From Allobosea sp. (GTDB lineage: Bacteria; Pseudomonadota; Alphaproteobacteria; Rhizobiales; Beijerinckiaceae), in contig NZ_JAUXYO010000147.1 in assembly GCF_030694325.1 (NCBI RefSeq), positions 1 to 34,577 on the forward strand: a stretch of 34,577 nt of DNA. Direction: 5' to 3'. The notes beneath the pieces are model-generated. The model was not told the DNA's origin. It did no database searches and was given only the letters and a program-made list of their open reading frames with translations. Within the stretch, counting starts at the first letter, position 1, and every line of letters starts with the position of its first letter. Below are positions 18,481 to 27,253 of the stretch, in pieces. Position numbers and translations under genes: made by a program.

Positions 18481-19449
18481 ATGAATTTCGACGTCTCGCT
18501 CGCTGACATCCAGGCCGCCGCCGTGCGCATCGCCGGCAAGATCCGGCGCACGCCGACCTTTCATAGCGCCGGGCTATCGGCGCGGCTGGGCGTCGAGACG
18601 GTGGTCAAGGTCGAGAGCCTGCAGCTCGGCGGCTCCTTCAAGGTCCGCGGCTGCTTCAACAAGCTGATGGGGCTGAGCGAGCGCGAGCTCGCCCGCGGCG
18701 TCGTCACCGTATCCGGCGGCAATCATGCGATCGCGGTGGCGCTGGTCGCCAAGACGATGGGCTGCCGCGCACTGGTGCTGATGCCGCAGAATGCATCTGC
18801 CTTCAATGTCGAGATGGCGCGTTCGCTCGGGGCCGAGATCGAGCTCTGCGCGGATTCGATCGAGGCTTTCGCCAAGGCCGAAGACTACGCCGCCCAGGGC
18901 ATGACCAACATCCATTCCTATGACGATCCGGCGATCATCGCCGGCCATGGCTCGCTCGGGCTCGAGATGAACAACGATGCCGGCGGGCGGCTCGATCATG
19001 TCTTCATCTCGATCGGCGGCGGCGGTTTCGCGGCCGGTGTCGGCGCGGCGATGAAGGGGCTCGACCCGGCCCTGCGCATCCATGGCGTCGAGACCGAAGG
19101 CGCGACCGCGATGACGCAGGCGCTGGCGGCCGGCCAGCCGGTGCCGATCCGCCCGACCTCGATCGCGCGCACGCTGGGCGCCCCCTTCGCGACGGAGCGA
19201 ACGATGGCGGCCGCCCGGCAGTTCCTGGAGGACATCGTGATCGTGCCCGACGCCGAGGCCGTGCGCGAGATCGGCTGGGTGCTGCAGAACGGGCGCGTGC
19301 TGTTGGAGCCGGCCGCTTCCTGCGTGGTCGCCGCGGCGTTGGCGCGCAAGGAGATCTTCAAACCCGGCGAGCGCGTCGGGCTCGTGCTCTGCGGCTCGAA
19401 TGTCGCGCTCGACGACATCGCCGCCTGGCGGACGCAGTTCGGTGTCTGA
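18481..19449 (+). CDS. threonine/serine dehydratase-like PLP enzyme
   Basis: VKVESLQLGGSFKVRGCFNKL (PLP lysine), VSGGNHAIAVA, ISIGGGGFAAGVGAAMK. Confidence 0.9.
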   Translation: MNFDVSLADIQAAAVRIAGKIRRTPTFHSAGLSARLGVETVVKVESLQLGGSFKVRGCFNKLMGLSERELARGVVTVSGGNHAIAVALVAKTMGCRALVLMPQNASAFNVEMARSLGAEIELCADSIEAFAKAEDYAAQGMTNIHSYDDPAIIAGHGSLGLEMNNDAGGRLDHVFISIGGGGFAAGVGAAMKGLDPALRIHGVETEGATAMTQALAAGQPVPIRPTSIARTLGAPFATERTMAAARQFLEDIVIVPDAEAVREIGWVLQNGRVLLEPAASCVVAAALARKEIFKPGERVGLVLCGSNVALDDIAAWRTQFGV

Positions 19450-19593
19450 ACCGGATGTGCCGCGGGCGCGCGGCAGGGTCGCAGTGCCCGTGCTTGACGC
19501 TGCCCCCCGTTCGGGCTTGTGGAATTCGGTGTCGCGCCCGACCGATGCGGCCGGGGCCGCAACGGCGGGCGCAAACGAAGCGGAGGCATGCCC

Positions 19594-19983
19594 ATGACGA
19601 TCCTCGACCACAAGACGCAGCCGCAGGACAAATGGCGCGATGGCGTCATGACCGAGATGCGGGTTTCCGCCATGGTCGAAAGCAAGCAGCTCTGCATCTT
19701 CGAGCAGTTCTGCGAGCCGGGCCTGGGCGCGCCGATGCATCTGCACGCGGTCGAGGAGGTGCTCGAGGTCATGGGCGGCACGGCCGAGATCTATCTGCGC
19801 GACAAGACGATGGTCGTCACCGCCAACCAGTCCGTCCTGGTGCCGGCCGGCGCCCGCCATGGCTTCAAGAACATCGGCACCGACACGCTGCATGTGCGCG
19901 CGACGCTGGCGGCCGCGATCTTCGAGGCGTCCTATGACGACCGCAACGAGCTGTCGCGCCGCTACGTGCCGGCCGACGCCTGA
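19594..19983 (+). CDS. cupin-domain protein
   Basis: CEPGLGAPMHLHAVEEVLEVMGGTAEIYL...VPAGARHGFKNIGTDTLHV; start at 19588 also possible. Confidence 0.85.
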   Translation: MTILDHKTQPQDKWRDGVMTEMRVSAMVESKQLCIFEQFCEPGLGAPMHLHAVEEVLEVMGGTAEIYLRDKTMVVTANQSVLVPAGARHGFKNIGTDTLHVRATLAAAIFEASYDDRNELSRRYVPADA

Positions 19984-20054
19984 GCGGTTCTTTTCATTCC
20001 TCTCCTGACGTGATCCACCGCCGGTGGATCTCACCCGCGCTTTTCGAGGTCCCG

Positions 20055-21227
20055 ATGCCCAAGACCGAACTGATTGCCGCCATCCACCCGGAGCTCACGG
20101 CCATCCGCCGCGACCTGCACCGGCACCCGGAGCTGATGTACGACGTGCACCGCACGGCCGGCGTCGTCGCGCAGAAGCTGACGGAATGGGGCGTCGACGA
20201 GGTCGTGGCCGGCATCGGCAAGACCGGCGTGGTCGGCGTCATCAAGGGCCGCGGCCAGGGTTCGGGCAAGGTCATCGCCATGCGCGCCGACATGGACGCG
20301 CTGCCGATCCATGAGGAGACCAACCTCGAGCATCGCTCGACCGTGCCGGGCAAGATGCATGCCTGCGGCCATGACGGCCACACCGCCATGCTGCTCGGTG
20401 CTGCCAAGTATCTCGCCGAGACGCGCGATTTCGATGGGACGGCGGTGGTGATCTTCCAGCCTGCGGAAGAAGGCGGCGCCGGCGCCAAGGCGATGATCGA
20501 TGACGGGCTGATGACCCGCTTCGGCATCCAGGAGGTCTACGGCATGCACAACAAGCCGGGCCTCCCCGTCGGCCAGTTCGACGTGCGCAAGGGCCCGACC
20601 ATGGCCGCCGCCGACCGCATCCACATCAAAATCGAGGGCAAGGGCGGCCATGCCGCGGCCCCCCACCGAGTCAACGATCCGATCGTCGCCGCCTGCCAGC
20701 TCGTGACCGCGCTGCAGACGATCTCCTCGCGCAATGCCGACCCGCTCGATTCGATCGTGGTCTCGGTCACCGCGATGAATGCGGGCGAGGCCTTCAACGT
20801 CATTCCGCAGACCGTCGAGCTCAAGGGCTCGGTGCGGACGCTGACGCCGCAGATGCGCGAGCTCGCCGAGAAGCGCATCAAGGAGGTGACCGCCGGCATC
20901 ATGACGGCTTTCGGAATGAGCTTCGTCTGCGACTATCTCCACGGCTACCCGGTCACCTTCAACCATGCGGCGCAGGCCGAGTTCGTGGTCGGCACGATCG
21001 AGGCCGCCTTCGGCGAGGGCAAGGTCGACACCAGCGTACCGCCGACCATGGGCTCGGAGGACTTCTCCTACATGCTGGAGGAGCGTCCCGGCGCCTTCAT
21101 CAATATCGGCAATGGTGAGTCGGCCGGCCTCCATCACCCGGCCTATGAATTCAACGACGAGGTCATCCCGGTCGGCGTGACCTACTGGGCGAACCTCGTC
21201 GAGACCGCGATGCCGGCCAAGGCCTGA
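20055..21227 (+). CDS. M20 family amidohydrolase (hippurate hydrolase/aminoacylase-like)
   Basis: IRRDLHRHPEL, MRADMDALPIHEETN, MHACGHDGHTAMLLGAAKYL, FQPAEEGGAGAKAMI. Confidence 0.93.
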   Translation: MPKTELIAAIHPELTAIRRDLHRHPELMYDVHRTAGVVAQKLTEWGVDEVVAGIGKTGVVGVIKGRGQGSGKVIAMRADMDALPIHEETNLEHRSTVPGKMHACGHDGHTAMLLGAAKYLAETRDFDGTAVVIFQPAEEGGAGAKAMIDDGLMTRFGIQEVYGMHNKPGLPVGQFDVRKGPTMAAADRIHIKIEGKGGHAAAPHRVNDPIVAACQLVTALQTISSRNADPLDSIVVSVTAMNAGEAFNVIPQTVELKGSVRTLTPQMRELAEKRIKEVTAGIMTAFGMSFVCDYLHGYPVTFNHAAQAEFVVGTIEAAFGEGKVDTSVPPTMGSEDFSYMLEERPGAFINIGNGESAGLHHPAYEFNDEVIPVGVTYWANLVETAMPAKA

Positions 21228-21241
21228 AGGGCGCATCTCCC

Positions 21242-22348
21242 ATGCACGACATCGATTGCCTGGTGATCGGGGCCGGCGTGGTCGGCCTCGCGACGGCCCG
21301 CGCCCTGGCGCTCTCCGGTCGCGAGGTCGTCATCGCTGAAGCCACCGATGGCATCGGCACCCAGACCTCGGCGCGCAACAGCGAGGTCATCCATGCGGGG
21401 ATCTACTATCCGCCGGGCTCGCTGAAGGCGCAGGTCTGCGTCGAGGGGCGCAAGCGGCTCTATGCCTATCTCGGCGAGCGCGGCCTGCCCCACAAGGCCT
21501 GCGGCAAGCTGATCGTCGCCACCAGCGCGGCACAGAAGCCGGCGCTGGAGACGATCATGGCGCGCGCGCTGGCGTCCGGCGTCGACAGCCTGCGCTGGCT
21601 CGACACCGCCGAAGCGAAGGCGAGGGAGCCGGAGGTGCGCTGCGAAATCGCGCTGCTCTCGCCCGAGACGGGCGTTGTCGACAGCCACGCCTTCATGCTG
21701 TCGCTGCTCGGCGAATGCGAGGCGGCGGGCGGGTCGCTCGCGCTCAACACGCCGATTTCCGGCTGGCGCCGCGAGGCGGATGGCTTCAGCGTCGATTTCG
21801 GCGGCGCGGAGCCCGCGACCTATTCGGTGAAGACGATCGTCAATTCGGCCGGCCATGGCGCGCCGAAACTGCTCGGCGCGCTGGAGGGTTTCCCGGCCGA
21901 GCATGTGCCGGTGCAGCACTATGCCAAGGGCAATTACTTCGCGCTGCTGGGCAAGCAGCCCTTCTCGCATCTGGTCTATCCGGTGCCGGAAGCCGCGGGC
22001 CTGGGGATCCACGCCACGATCGACATGGGCGGGCGGGTCAAGTTCGGGCCCGACGTCGAATGGGTCCAGCACGACCAGGATCTCGTCGTCGATCCGCAGC
22101 GGGCCGAGAAGTTCTACGCTGCGATCCGGACCTATTGGCCGGCCCTGCCCGACGGCGCGCTCGTCGCCGACTATGCCGGCATCCGCCCTAAGCTGCATGA
22201 TTCCACCCAGCCGATGCCCGATTTCCGTATCGACGGGCCGGCCGTCCATGGCGTGGACGGGCTGGTCAATCTGCTGGGGATCGAGAGCCCTGGGCTGACG
22301 AGTTCGCTGGCCATCGCGGAGATGGTTGTGGAGCGGCTGGGGGCATAG
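21242..22348 (+). CDS. FAD-dependent oxidoreductase (DAO/LhgO-like)
   Basis: DCLVIGAGVVGLATARALALSGREVVIAE dinucleotide fold; TSARNSEVIHAGIYYPPGSLKAQVCVEG; DGLVNLLGIESPGLTSSLAIAEMV. Confidence 0.92.
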   Translation: MHDIDCLVIGAGVVGLATARALALSGREVVIAEATDGIGTQTSARNSEVIHAGIYYPPGSLKAQVCVEGRKRLYAYLGERGLPHKACGKLIVATSAAQKPALETIMARALASGVDSLRWLDTAEAKAREPEVRCEIALLSPETGVVDSHAFMLSLLGECEAAGGSLALNTPISGWRREADGFSVDFGGAEPATYSVKTIVNSAGHGAPKLLGALEGFPAEHVPVQHYAKGNYFALLGKQPFSHLVYPVPEAAGLGIHATIDMGGRVKFGPDVEWVQHDQDLVVDPQRAEKFYAAIRTYWPALPDGALVADYAGIRPKLHDSTQPMPDFRIDGPAVHGVDGLVNLLGIESPGLTSSLAIAEMVVERLGA

Positions 22349-22353
22349 CGGAC

Positions 22354-22462
22354 GTCATGCTCGGGCGAAGACCCGAGCATCTCAGGCCGATGAGGCCTCC
22401 GTGCCCGCGTTCCAGTCTGCGAGAGATTCTCGGGTCTGCGCTTTGCTCCGCCCGGGAATGAC
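22354..22462. repeat. palindromic element, family C (same termini, different core)
   Basis: GTCATGCTCGGGCGAAGACCCGAGCAT (9-bp perfect stem)...GATTCTCGGGTCTGCGCTTTGCTCCGCCCGGGAATGAC between convergent genes. Confidence 0.75.
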
Positions 22463-22470
22463 GCGAGCGG

Positions 22471-23115
22471 TCAGCCTCGCAACGCCTTGAACGCCGCGCT
22501 CGCCTCTTTCGCGAGCTGCGTCACCCGCGACCAGTCGCCGGAGGCGATGGCGTCGGCCGGCACCAGCCAGGAGCCGCCGACGCAGATGACCTGCGGCAAG
22601 GCGAGGTAGCTCGCGAGATTGTTCAGGCCGCCGCCGCCGGTCGGGCAGAAGCGCATCTGGGGGAATGGACCCGACAGCGCCTTCAGCGCAGGTGGCCCGC
22701 CCGCCGTCTCGGCCGGGAAGAACTTCGCGACGGTGCGGCCGGCGGCGACCGCGCGCATGCAGTCCGACGCCGTGGCGACACCCGGCAGCCAGGGCAGGCC
22801 CGCCGCCTTCAGCGCCTCGTCGACCGACTCGCTGAAGCCGGGGCTGACCACGGCTTTGGCGCCGGCATCCTTGACCTGCGCGACCTGCGCCGGCGTGACG
22901 ACCGTGCCGGCGACCGGCAGCGCGCCCGGCACCGATCTGGCGATGGCTTCCAGCGCAGCCAGCCCGGCCGGGCGGCGCAGCGTGACCTCGACGACGTCGA
23001 TGCCGCCGGCGACGAGGGCATGCGCCAGATCGATGGCGCGCGAGGCGTCCTCGATCACCACGACCGGAATCACGCCACAGGCTTCGAGGCGGGCAACCGC
23101 AGCGGTCTCGTCCAT
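22471..23115 (-). CDS. eda: 2-dehydro-3-deoxyphosphogluconate (KDPG) aldolase
   Basis: GVIPVVVIEDASRAIDLAHALVAGGIDVVEVTLR; AGTVVTPAQV; VVSPGFSESV; KFFPAE. Confidence 0.93.
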   Translation of the reverse strand: MDETAAVARLEACGVIPVVVIEDASRAIDLAHALVAGGIDVVEVTLRRPAGLAALEAIARSVPGALPVAGTVVTPAQVAQVKDAGAKAVVSPGFSESVDEALKAAGLPWLPGVATASDCMRAVAAGRTVAKFFPAETAGGPPALKALSGPFPQMRFCPTGGGGLNNLASYLALPQVICVGGSWLVPADAIASGDWSRVTQLAKEASAAFKALRG

Positions 23116-23154
23116 GGTCGGCGTCTTTCAATCGTTTGAACGGGTGCGGGCGGT

Positions 23155-23856
23155 CTACTCTTTCGCCCAGTAGACGTCGAGGCCCTGCGGGCGGTCCAGC
23201 AGCAGGTCGACCGGCAGCGGCGAGGCGCGATCCGGTGCGGCCTTCAGCACGGCCTCCTTCTCGCTGCCCGAGACCAGCAGGCTCGCCCAACCCGTACCGA
23301 CGAGACGTGCAGGCGACAGGGAGAGACGCGGTGGCAGGCCTGGCGGCGTGGCGATGCAGACGCCGCTGTCGGGCTGCGCTCCGAAGCTCGCCTCCTCGCC
23401 GGGGAACAGCGAGGCGATGTGCCCGTCGGCGCCCATGCCGCTGACGACGAGATCCAGCGGCGGCAGGGTCGACAGTTCCGAGGCGAGCGCGACAGCCGCC
23501 ACTTCAATGTCGCTGCCTCGGTCATGGAACGACAGGAAGCGGACCCGCCCCTCGCGCAGCGGTGCAAATTGCGCGCGCATCATGCGCTCGTTGGAAGCCG
23601 CGTCATCGGCGGCGACGAAACGCTCGTCTGTCGGCAGCAGCGTCACCCTCTCCCAGGCTAGGTCGCGGGTGCCGAGCGCTGCGAGAAAGCGCGCCGGCGT
23701 CGTGCCGCCGGGAACGGCGAGCGAAGCGCTACCCTGCGCCGCGAGCAGCGCGCGCAAGCGAATGGCAACGGCCTCCGCCAGCGCCTCCGAGGCATCGGCG
23801 AGTGTCGCGAAGCGGTGCCACGCGACGGGACCAAGGGGAGGAGGGCTCGGCTGCAT
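23155..23856 (-). CDS. pgl: 6-phosphogluconolactonase
   Basis: LAVPGGTTPARFLAAL, LLPTDERFV, LDLVVSGMGADGHIASLFPG; 1-nt overlap with zwf stop. Confidence 0.93.
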   Translation of the reverse strand: MQPSPPPLGPVAWHRFATLADASEALAEAVAIRLRALLAAQGSASLAVPGGTTPARFLAALGTRDLAWERVTLLPTDERFVAADDAASNERMMRAQFAPLREGRVRFLSFHDRGSDIEVAAVALASELSTLPPLDLVVSGMGADGHIASLFPGEEASFGAQPDSGVCIATPPGLPPRLSLSPARLVGTGWASLLVSGSEKEAVLKAAPDRASPLPVDLLLDRPQGLDVYWAKE

Positions 23857-25358
23857 CACTCGAAATCCGGATCGGCCCAAGAGCGGCCCTCGCGCTCGAT
23901 CAGGCCGATCGCCTGCGACGGTCCCCAGGAACCGGCGGCGTAGCGGTGCGGATGGGGCGCATAGTCCTGCCAGCCGGCGATGATCGGATCGACCCAGCGC
24001 CAGGCCTGCTCGACCTCGTCGCGATGCATGAACAGCGTCTGGTCGCCGCGGATGACGTCGGTCAGCAGCCGCTCATAGGCATCGGGCGTGCGCTCGTCGA
24101 AGGCGGTGGAATAGCGCAGATCGAGCTGGCGCGGCACGATCTTGAGCCGGCCGGAGCCCGGCACCTTCATCATCAGCTGGAGCTGGACGCCGTCATTGGG
24201 CTGCAGGCGGATCAGCAGGCGGTTGGCATAGAGCCTGTCGCAGGAGCCGCCGCCAAAGATCGAATGCGGCACCGGCTTGAAGGTGACGACGATCTCCGAA
24301 TAGCGCTGCGCCATGCGCTTGCCGGTGCGCAGGTAGATCGGGACGCCGGCCCAGCGCCAGTTGTCGAGTTCGCAACGGATGGCGACGAAGGTCTCGGTGT
24401 TGCTGAGGTGGCCGAGTTCGTCGGCATAGGCACGCACGCGCTGGCCGTCGATCTGGCCGGTGCCGTACTGGCCGCGCACCGTGTAGCGCTCGACATCGGG
24501 CCCGACGATAGGGCGCAGCGCCTTCAGCACCTTGATCTTCTCGTCGCGAACGGCGCCGGCCTCGAGCATGTTCGGAGGCTCGATGGCGAAGAGGGTCAGC
24601 AACTGCATGAGATGGTTCTGGACCATGTCACGCATCTGCCCGGCCTTGTCGTAATAGCCGGCGCGGGCTTCCAGGCCGACCGTCTCCGCGACCGTGATCT
24701 GGACATGGTCGATGTCGCGGCCGGTCCAGGAGCGCTCGAACAGCGTGTTGGCGAAGCGCAGCACCAGCAGGTTCTGGACCGTCTCCTTGCCCAGATAATG
24801 ATCGATCCGGTAGGTGCGGTCCTCCGGCAGGATGCGGGCGACGGCGTCGTTGATCTCGCGCGCGGAGGCGAGATCGCGCCCCAGCGGCTTCTCGAGGATG
24901 ACGCGCGAGGTCGGCGTCAGGATATCGGCGGCGGCGAGGTTCTCGCAGATCGGGATGAAGAGGTCGGGCGGCGTCGAGAGGTAGAACGAGCGGACGCGGC
25001 CGTCGTCGCCGAGCGCCATCTTCAGCGCCTTGTAGGTCTCGGGCTTCACCGCATCGAGCAGCACGATGGTCAGGCGCTGCTGGAAGGCGTGGATATGATC
25101 GGGCGAGAGCCCCTCCTCCTTCAGCCGCTTCGCGATCTGTTTCGGCAGCCCCTCGACATCCTCCTGCTTGCGAACGATGCAGAGGATGCGGCTCTCACCG
25201 GGCAGGACGCCTTCGCGGCTACGCTGGGCGAGCGCCGGAAAGAGCTTGCGCATGGCGAGATCGCCGCCCGCGCCGAAGATCACGAGGTCGAAGGCGGGCA
25301 CCGGCGTGCGCTCGGGAATGGTTTCGGGCCGCAGGATGCGGCCGGCAAGATCGTCCAT
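23856..25358 (-). CDS. zwf: glucose-6-phosphate 1-dehydrogenase
   Basis: FGAGGDLAMRKLFPAL, RIDHYLGKETVQNLLVLRFAN signature, 500 aa. Confidence 0.96.
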   Translation of the reverse strand: MDDLAGRILRPETIPERTPVPAFDLVIFGAGGDLAMRKLFPALAQRSREGVLPGESRILCIVRKQEDVEGLPKQIAKRLKEEGLSPDHIHAFQQRLTIVLLDAVKPETYKALKMALGDDGRVRSFYLSTPPDLFIPICENLAAADILTPTSRVILEKPLGRDLASAREINDAVARILPEDRTYRIDHYLGKETVQNLLVLRFANTLFERSWTGRDIDHVQITVAETVGLEARAGYYDKAGQMRDMVQNHLMQLLTLFAIEPPNMLEAGAVRDEKIKVLKALRPIVGPDVERYTVRGQYGTGQIDGQRVRAYADELGHLSNTETFVAIRCELDNWRWAGVPIYLRTGKRMAQRYSEIVVTFKPVPHSIFGGGSCDRLYANRLLIRLQPNDGVQLQLMMKVPGSGRLKIVPRQLDLRYSTAFDERTPDAYERLLTDVIRGDQTLFMHRDEVEQAWRWVDPIIAGWQDYAPHPHRYAAGSWGPSQAIGLIEREGRSWADPDFE

Positions 25359-25482
25359 CGTTCAGTCGTCTCCGTGCCCGTCCGCGAATCCGGCGCGGCG
25401 TCCGACTGGACGGTGGGCGTGCGACGAGAATGAGACCAAGCGCCGCGATTGCCAAACGCTGAGATCGCAGGGCCGACGGCCG

Positions 25483-26235
25483 TCAGCCGCGGCGGAAGCC
25501 CTCGCTCGCGGTCAAGAGCTGCCGGGCATAGTCGGTCTGCGGGCTGCGGGCGGCCAGGGTTTGAGCCGTCATCTCCTCGACGCCGCGGCCGAACTGCATG
25601 ACCAGCAGCCGCTCGCACATATGGCCGACGACGGCGAGATCGTGGCTGACGAGGATGTAGGTCAGCTTGCGCTCGTGGCGCAGCGCCTGCAGCAGGTTCA
25701 GCACCTCGGCCTGGATCGAGACGTCCAGCGCCGAGTTCGGCTCGTCGAGCAGCAGGATCGAGGGCTCAAGCACGAGCGCACGCGCGATGGCGACGCGCTG
25801 GCGCTGGCCGCCGGAGAGCTGGTGCGGATAGCGGAAGCGGAAGGAGGAGGGCAGCCCGACCTCCCCCATCGCCCGCCCGATCCGCCTCTCGGCATCGCTG
25901 ATGCCGTGGATGGCGAGCGGCTCGGCCAGCGTATCGTCGACCGTTTTCTTGGGATGGAGCGAGCCATAGGGGTCCTGGAAGACCATCTGCACGGCGCGGT
26001 AGAAGGCCTTGTCGCGGATCTTCGGCTGGGTCCGTCCGGCGATCTCGACGGTGCCGCTCCAGTCCCGGTTCAGCCCCGAGAGCACGCGCAGCACGGTCGA
26101 CTTGCCCGAGCCCGACTCGCCGACGATGCCGTAGCTCTCGCCGGAGGCGACTGAGAAGGACAGGTCCTTCACGACATGCGAGTCGCCGAAGGAGACGTTG
26201 AGGTTTTCGACGCGGATGGCGGGTCGAGTGGTCAT
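25483..26235 (-). CDS. peptide-type ABC transporter ATP-binding protein (second importer, F-type)
   Basis: GESGSGKSTVLRVLSGL, LSGGQRQRVAIARAL, ILLLDEPNSALD. Confidence 0.93.
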   Translation of the reverse strand: MTTRPAIRVENLNVSFGDSHVVKDLSFSVASGESYGIVGESGSGKSTVLRVLSGLNRDWSGTVEIAGRTQPKIRDKAFYRAVQMVFQDPYGSLHPKKTVDDTLAEPLAIHGISDAERRIGRAMGEVGLPSSFRFRYPHQLSGGQRQRVAIARALVLEPSILLLDEPNSALDVSIQAEVLNLLQALRHERKLTYILVSHDLAVVGHMCERLLVMQFGRGVEEMTAQTLAARSPQTDYARQLLTASEGFRRG

Positions 26236-26249
26236 GCGGGCAACTCGCT

Positions 26250-26374
26250 GTCTTTCCGGGGCGCTGCGCAGCAGCGAACCCGGAAGCCATGACTGGGCGC
26301 ACCATCCGGACTGCATGCAGGTTCAACCCGGCCGTGGGTTCCGGGTTCTTCGCGATGCGAAGCCCCGGAATGAC
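26250..26374. repeat. palindromic REP-like element, family A copy 4 (inside ABC operon)
   Basis: GTCTTTCCGGGGCGCTGCGCAGCAGCGAACCCGGAAGCCATGAC...CCGTGGGTTCCGGGTTCTTCGCGATGCGAAGCCCCGGAATGAC between the two ATPase genes. Confidence 0.85.
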
Positions 26375-26392
26375 AGAGGCGAGCGAAGCCCA

Positions 26393-27253
26393 TCATGCCA
26401 GCCATGCCGGGTCGCGGGTGAGCGTGGCGAGTTCGGCCTTGGGATGGTCGAGGTCCGGCAGGCAGCCGAGCAGGCCGAGCGTGTAGGGGTGACGCCGGGC
26501 GCGGGCGGATTCGTCGGCGAGTTCGGCCGCCGGCAGCGTTTCCATGGCCTTGCCGCCATACATGACGATGACGCGGTCGCAGAAGGACTGCACCAGATGC
26601 AGGTCGTGGCTGATGAAGATCAGCCCCATGCCGCGCTGGGTGACGAGATCGTCGAGGATCTTCAGGATCTGCAGCTGGACGGTGACGTCCAGCGCCGAAG
26701 TCGGCTCGTCGGCGATCAGGATATCAGGCTCGGCGATCAGCATCATCGCGATCATGACGCGCTGGCCCATGCCGCCCGAGACCTCGTGCGGATAGAGTTC
26801 GTAGACGCGCGCCGGCTCGCGAATCTGTACCTGCTCCAACATGGCGAGCGAGCGGTCCTTCGCCTCGCGGGCGCTGGCCTTGTGATGGACGCGATAGGCT
26901 TCGGCGATCTGGTCGCCGACGGTACGGACCGGGTTGAGCGAGAATTTCGGGTCCTGCATCACCATCGAGATACGGCGGCCGCGCAGCTTGCGGCGCTCGC
27001 GCTTGTCCATGGTGAGGAGATCCCGCCCGCGGAAGACCATGCGGTCGGCCGTGACGATTCCGGACGGCGGGATCAGGTCGAGGATGGCGCGACCGGTCAT
27101 CGACTTGCCGGATCCGGATTCGCCGACGATGCCGAGCCGCTCGCGGCCGAGCGTGAAGGTCAGGCCGCGCACGGCGTGGACGATGCCGGTCGGCGGGTGG
27201 AAATCGACGCGCAGATTGTCGAGTTCGAGGAGGGGCTGGTCCATCTCGCTCAC
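26393..27253 (-). CDS. peptide-type ABC transporter ATP-binding protein (second importer, D-type)
   Basis: GESGSGKSMTGRAIL, VSGGMGQRVMIAMML, ILIADEPTSALD; GTG start gives a 4-nt GTGA overlap with the permease stop (ATG alternative at 27244). Confidence 0.93.
   Translation of the reverse strand: MSEMDQPLLELDNLRVDFHPPTGIVHAVRGLTFTLGRERLGIVGESGSGKSMTGRAILDLIPPSGIVTADRMVFRGRDLLTMDKRERRKLRGRRISMVMQDPKFSLNPVRTVGDQIAEAYRVHHKASAREAKDRSLAMLEQVQIREPARVYELYPHEVSGGMGQRVMIAMMLIAEPDILIADEPTSALDVTVQLQILKILDDLVTQRGMGLIFISHDLHLVQSFCDRVIVMYGGKAMETLPAAELADESARARRHPYTLGLLGCLPDLDHPKAELATLTRDPAWLA

Noticed and set aside
19494-19522. TTGACG with a possible -10 upstream of the cupin gene
   Set aside because: The element 17 nt downstream is not a convincing -10 box, and the gene could be co-transcribed with the upstream dehydratase.
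18574-20034. 486-aa minus-strand ORF opposite the dehydratase and cupin genes
   Set aside because: Spans two well-supported plus-strand genes and their gap; composition is typical of a shadow ORF.
23562-25433. 623-aa plus-strand ORF opposite pgl/zwf
   Set aside because: Antisense to zwf with clear G6PD signatures; no recognisable domain.
3139-26374. Repeated palindromes as a possible CRISPR array
   Set aside because: Copies are kilobases apart, lack regular spacers and have no cas genes nearby.
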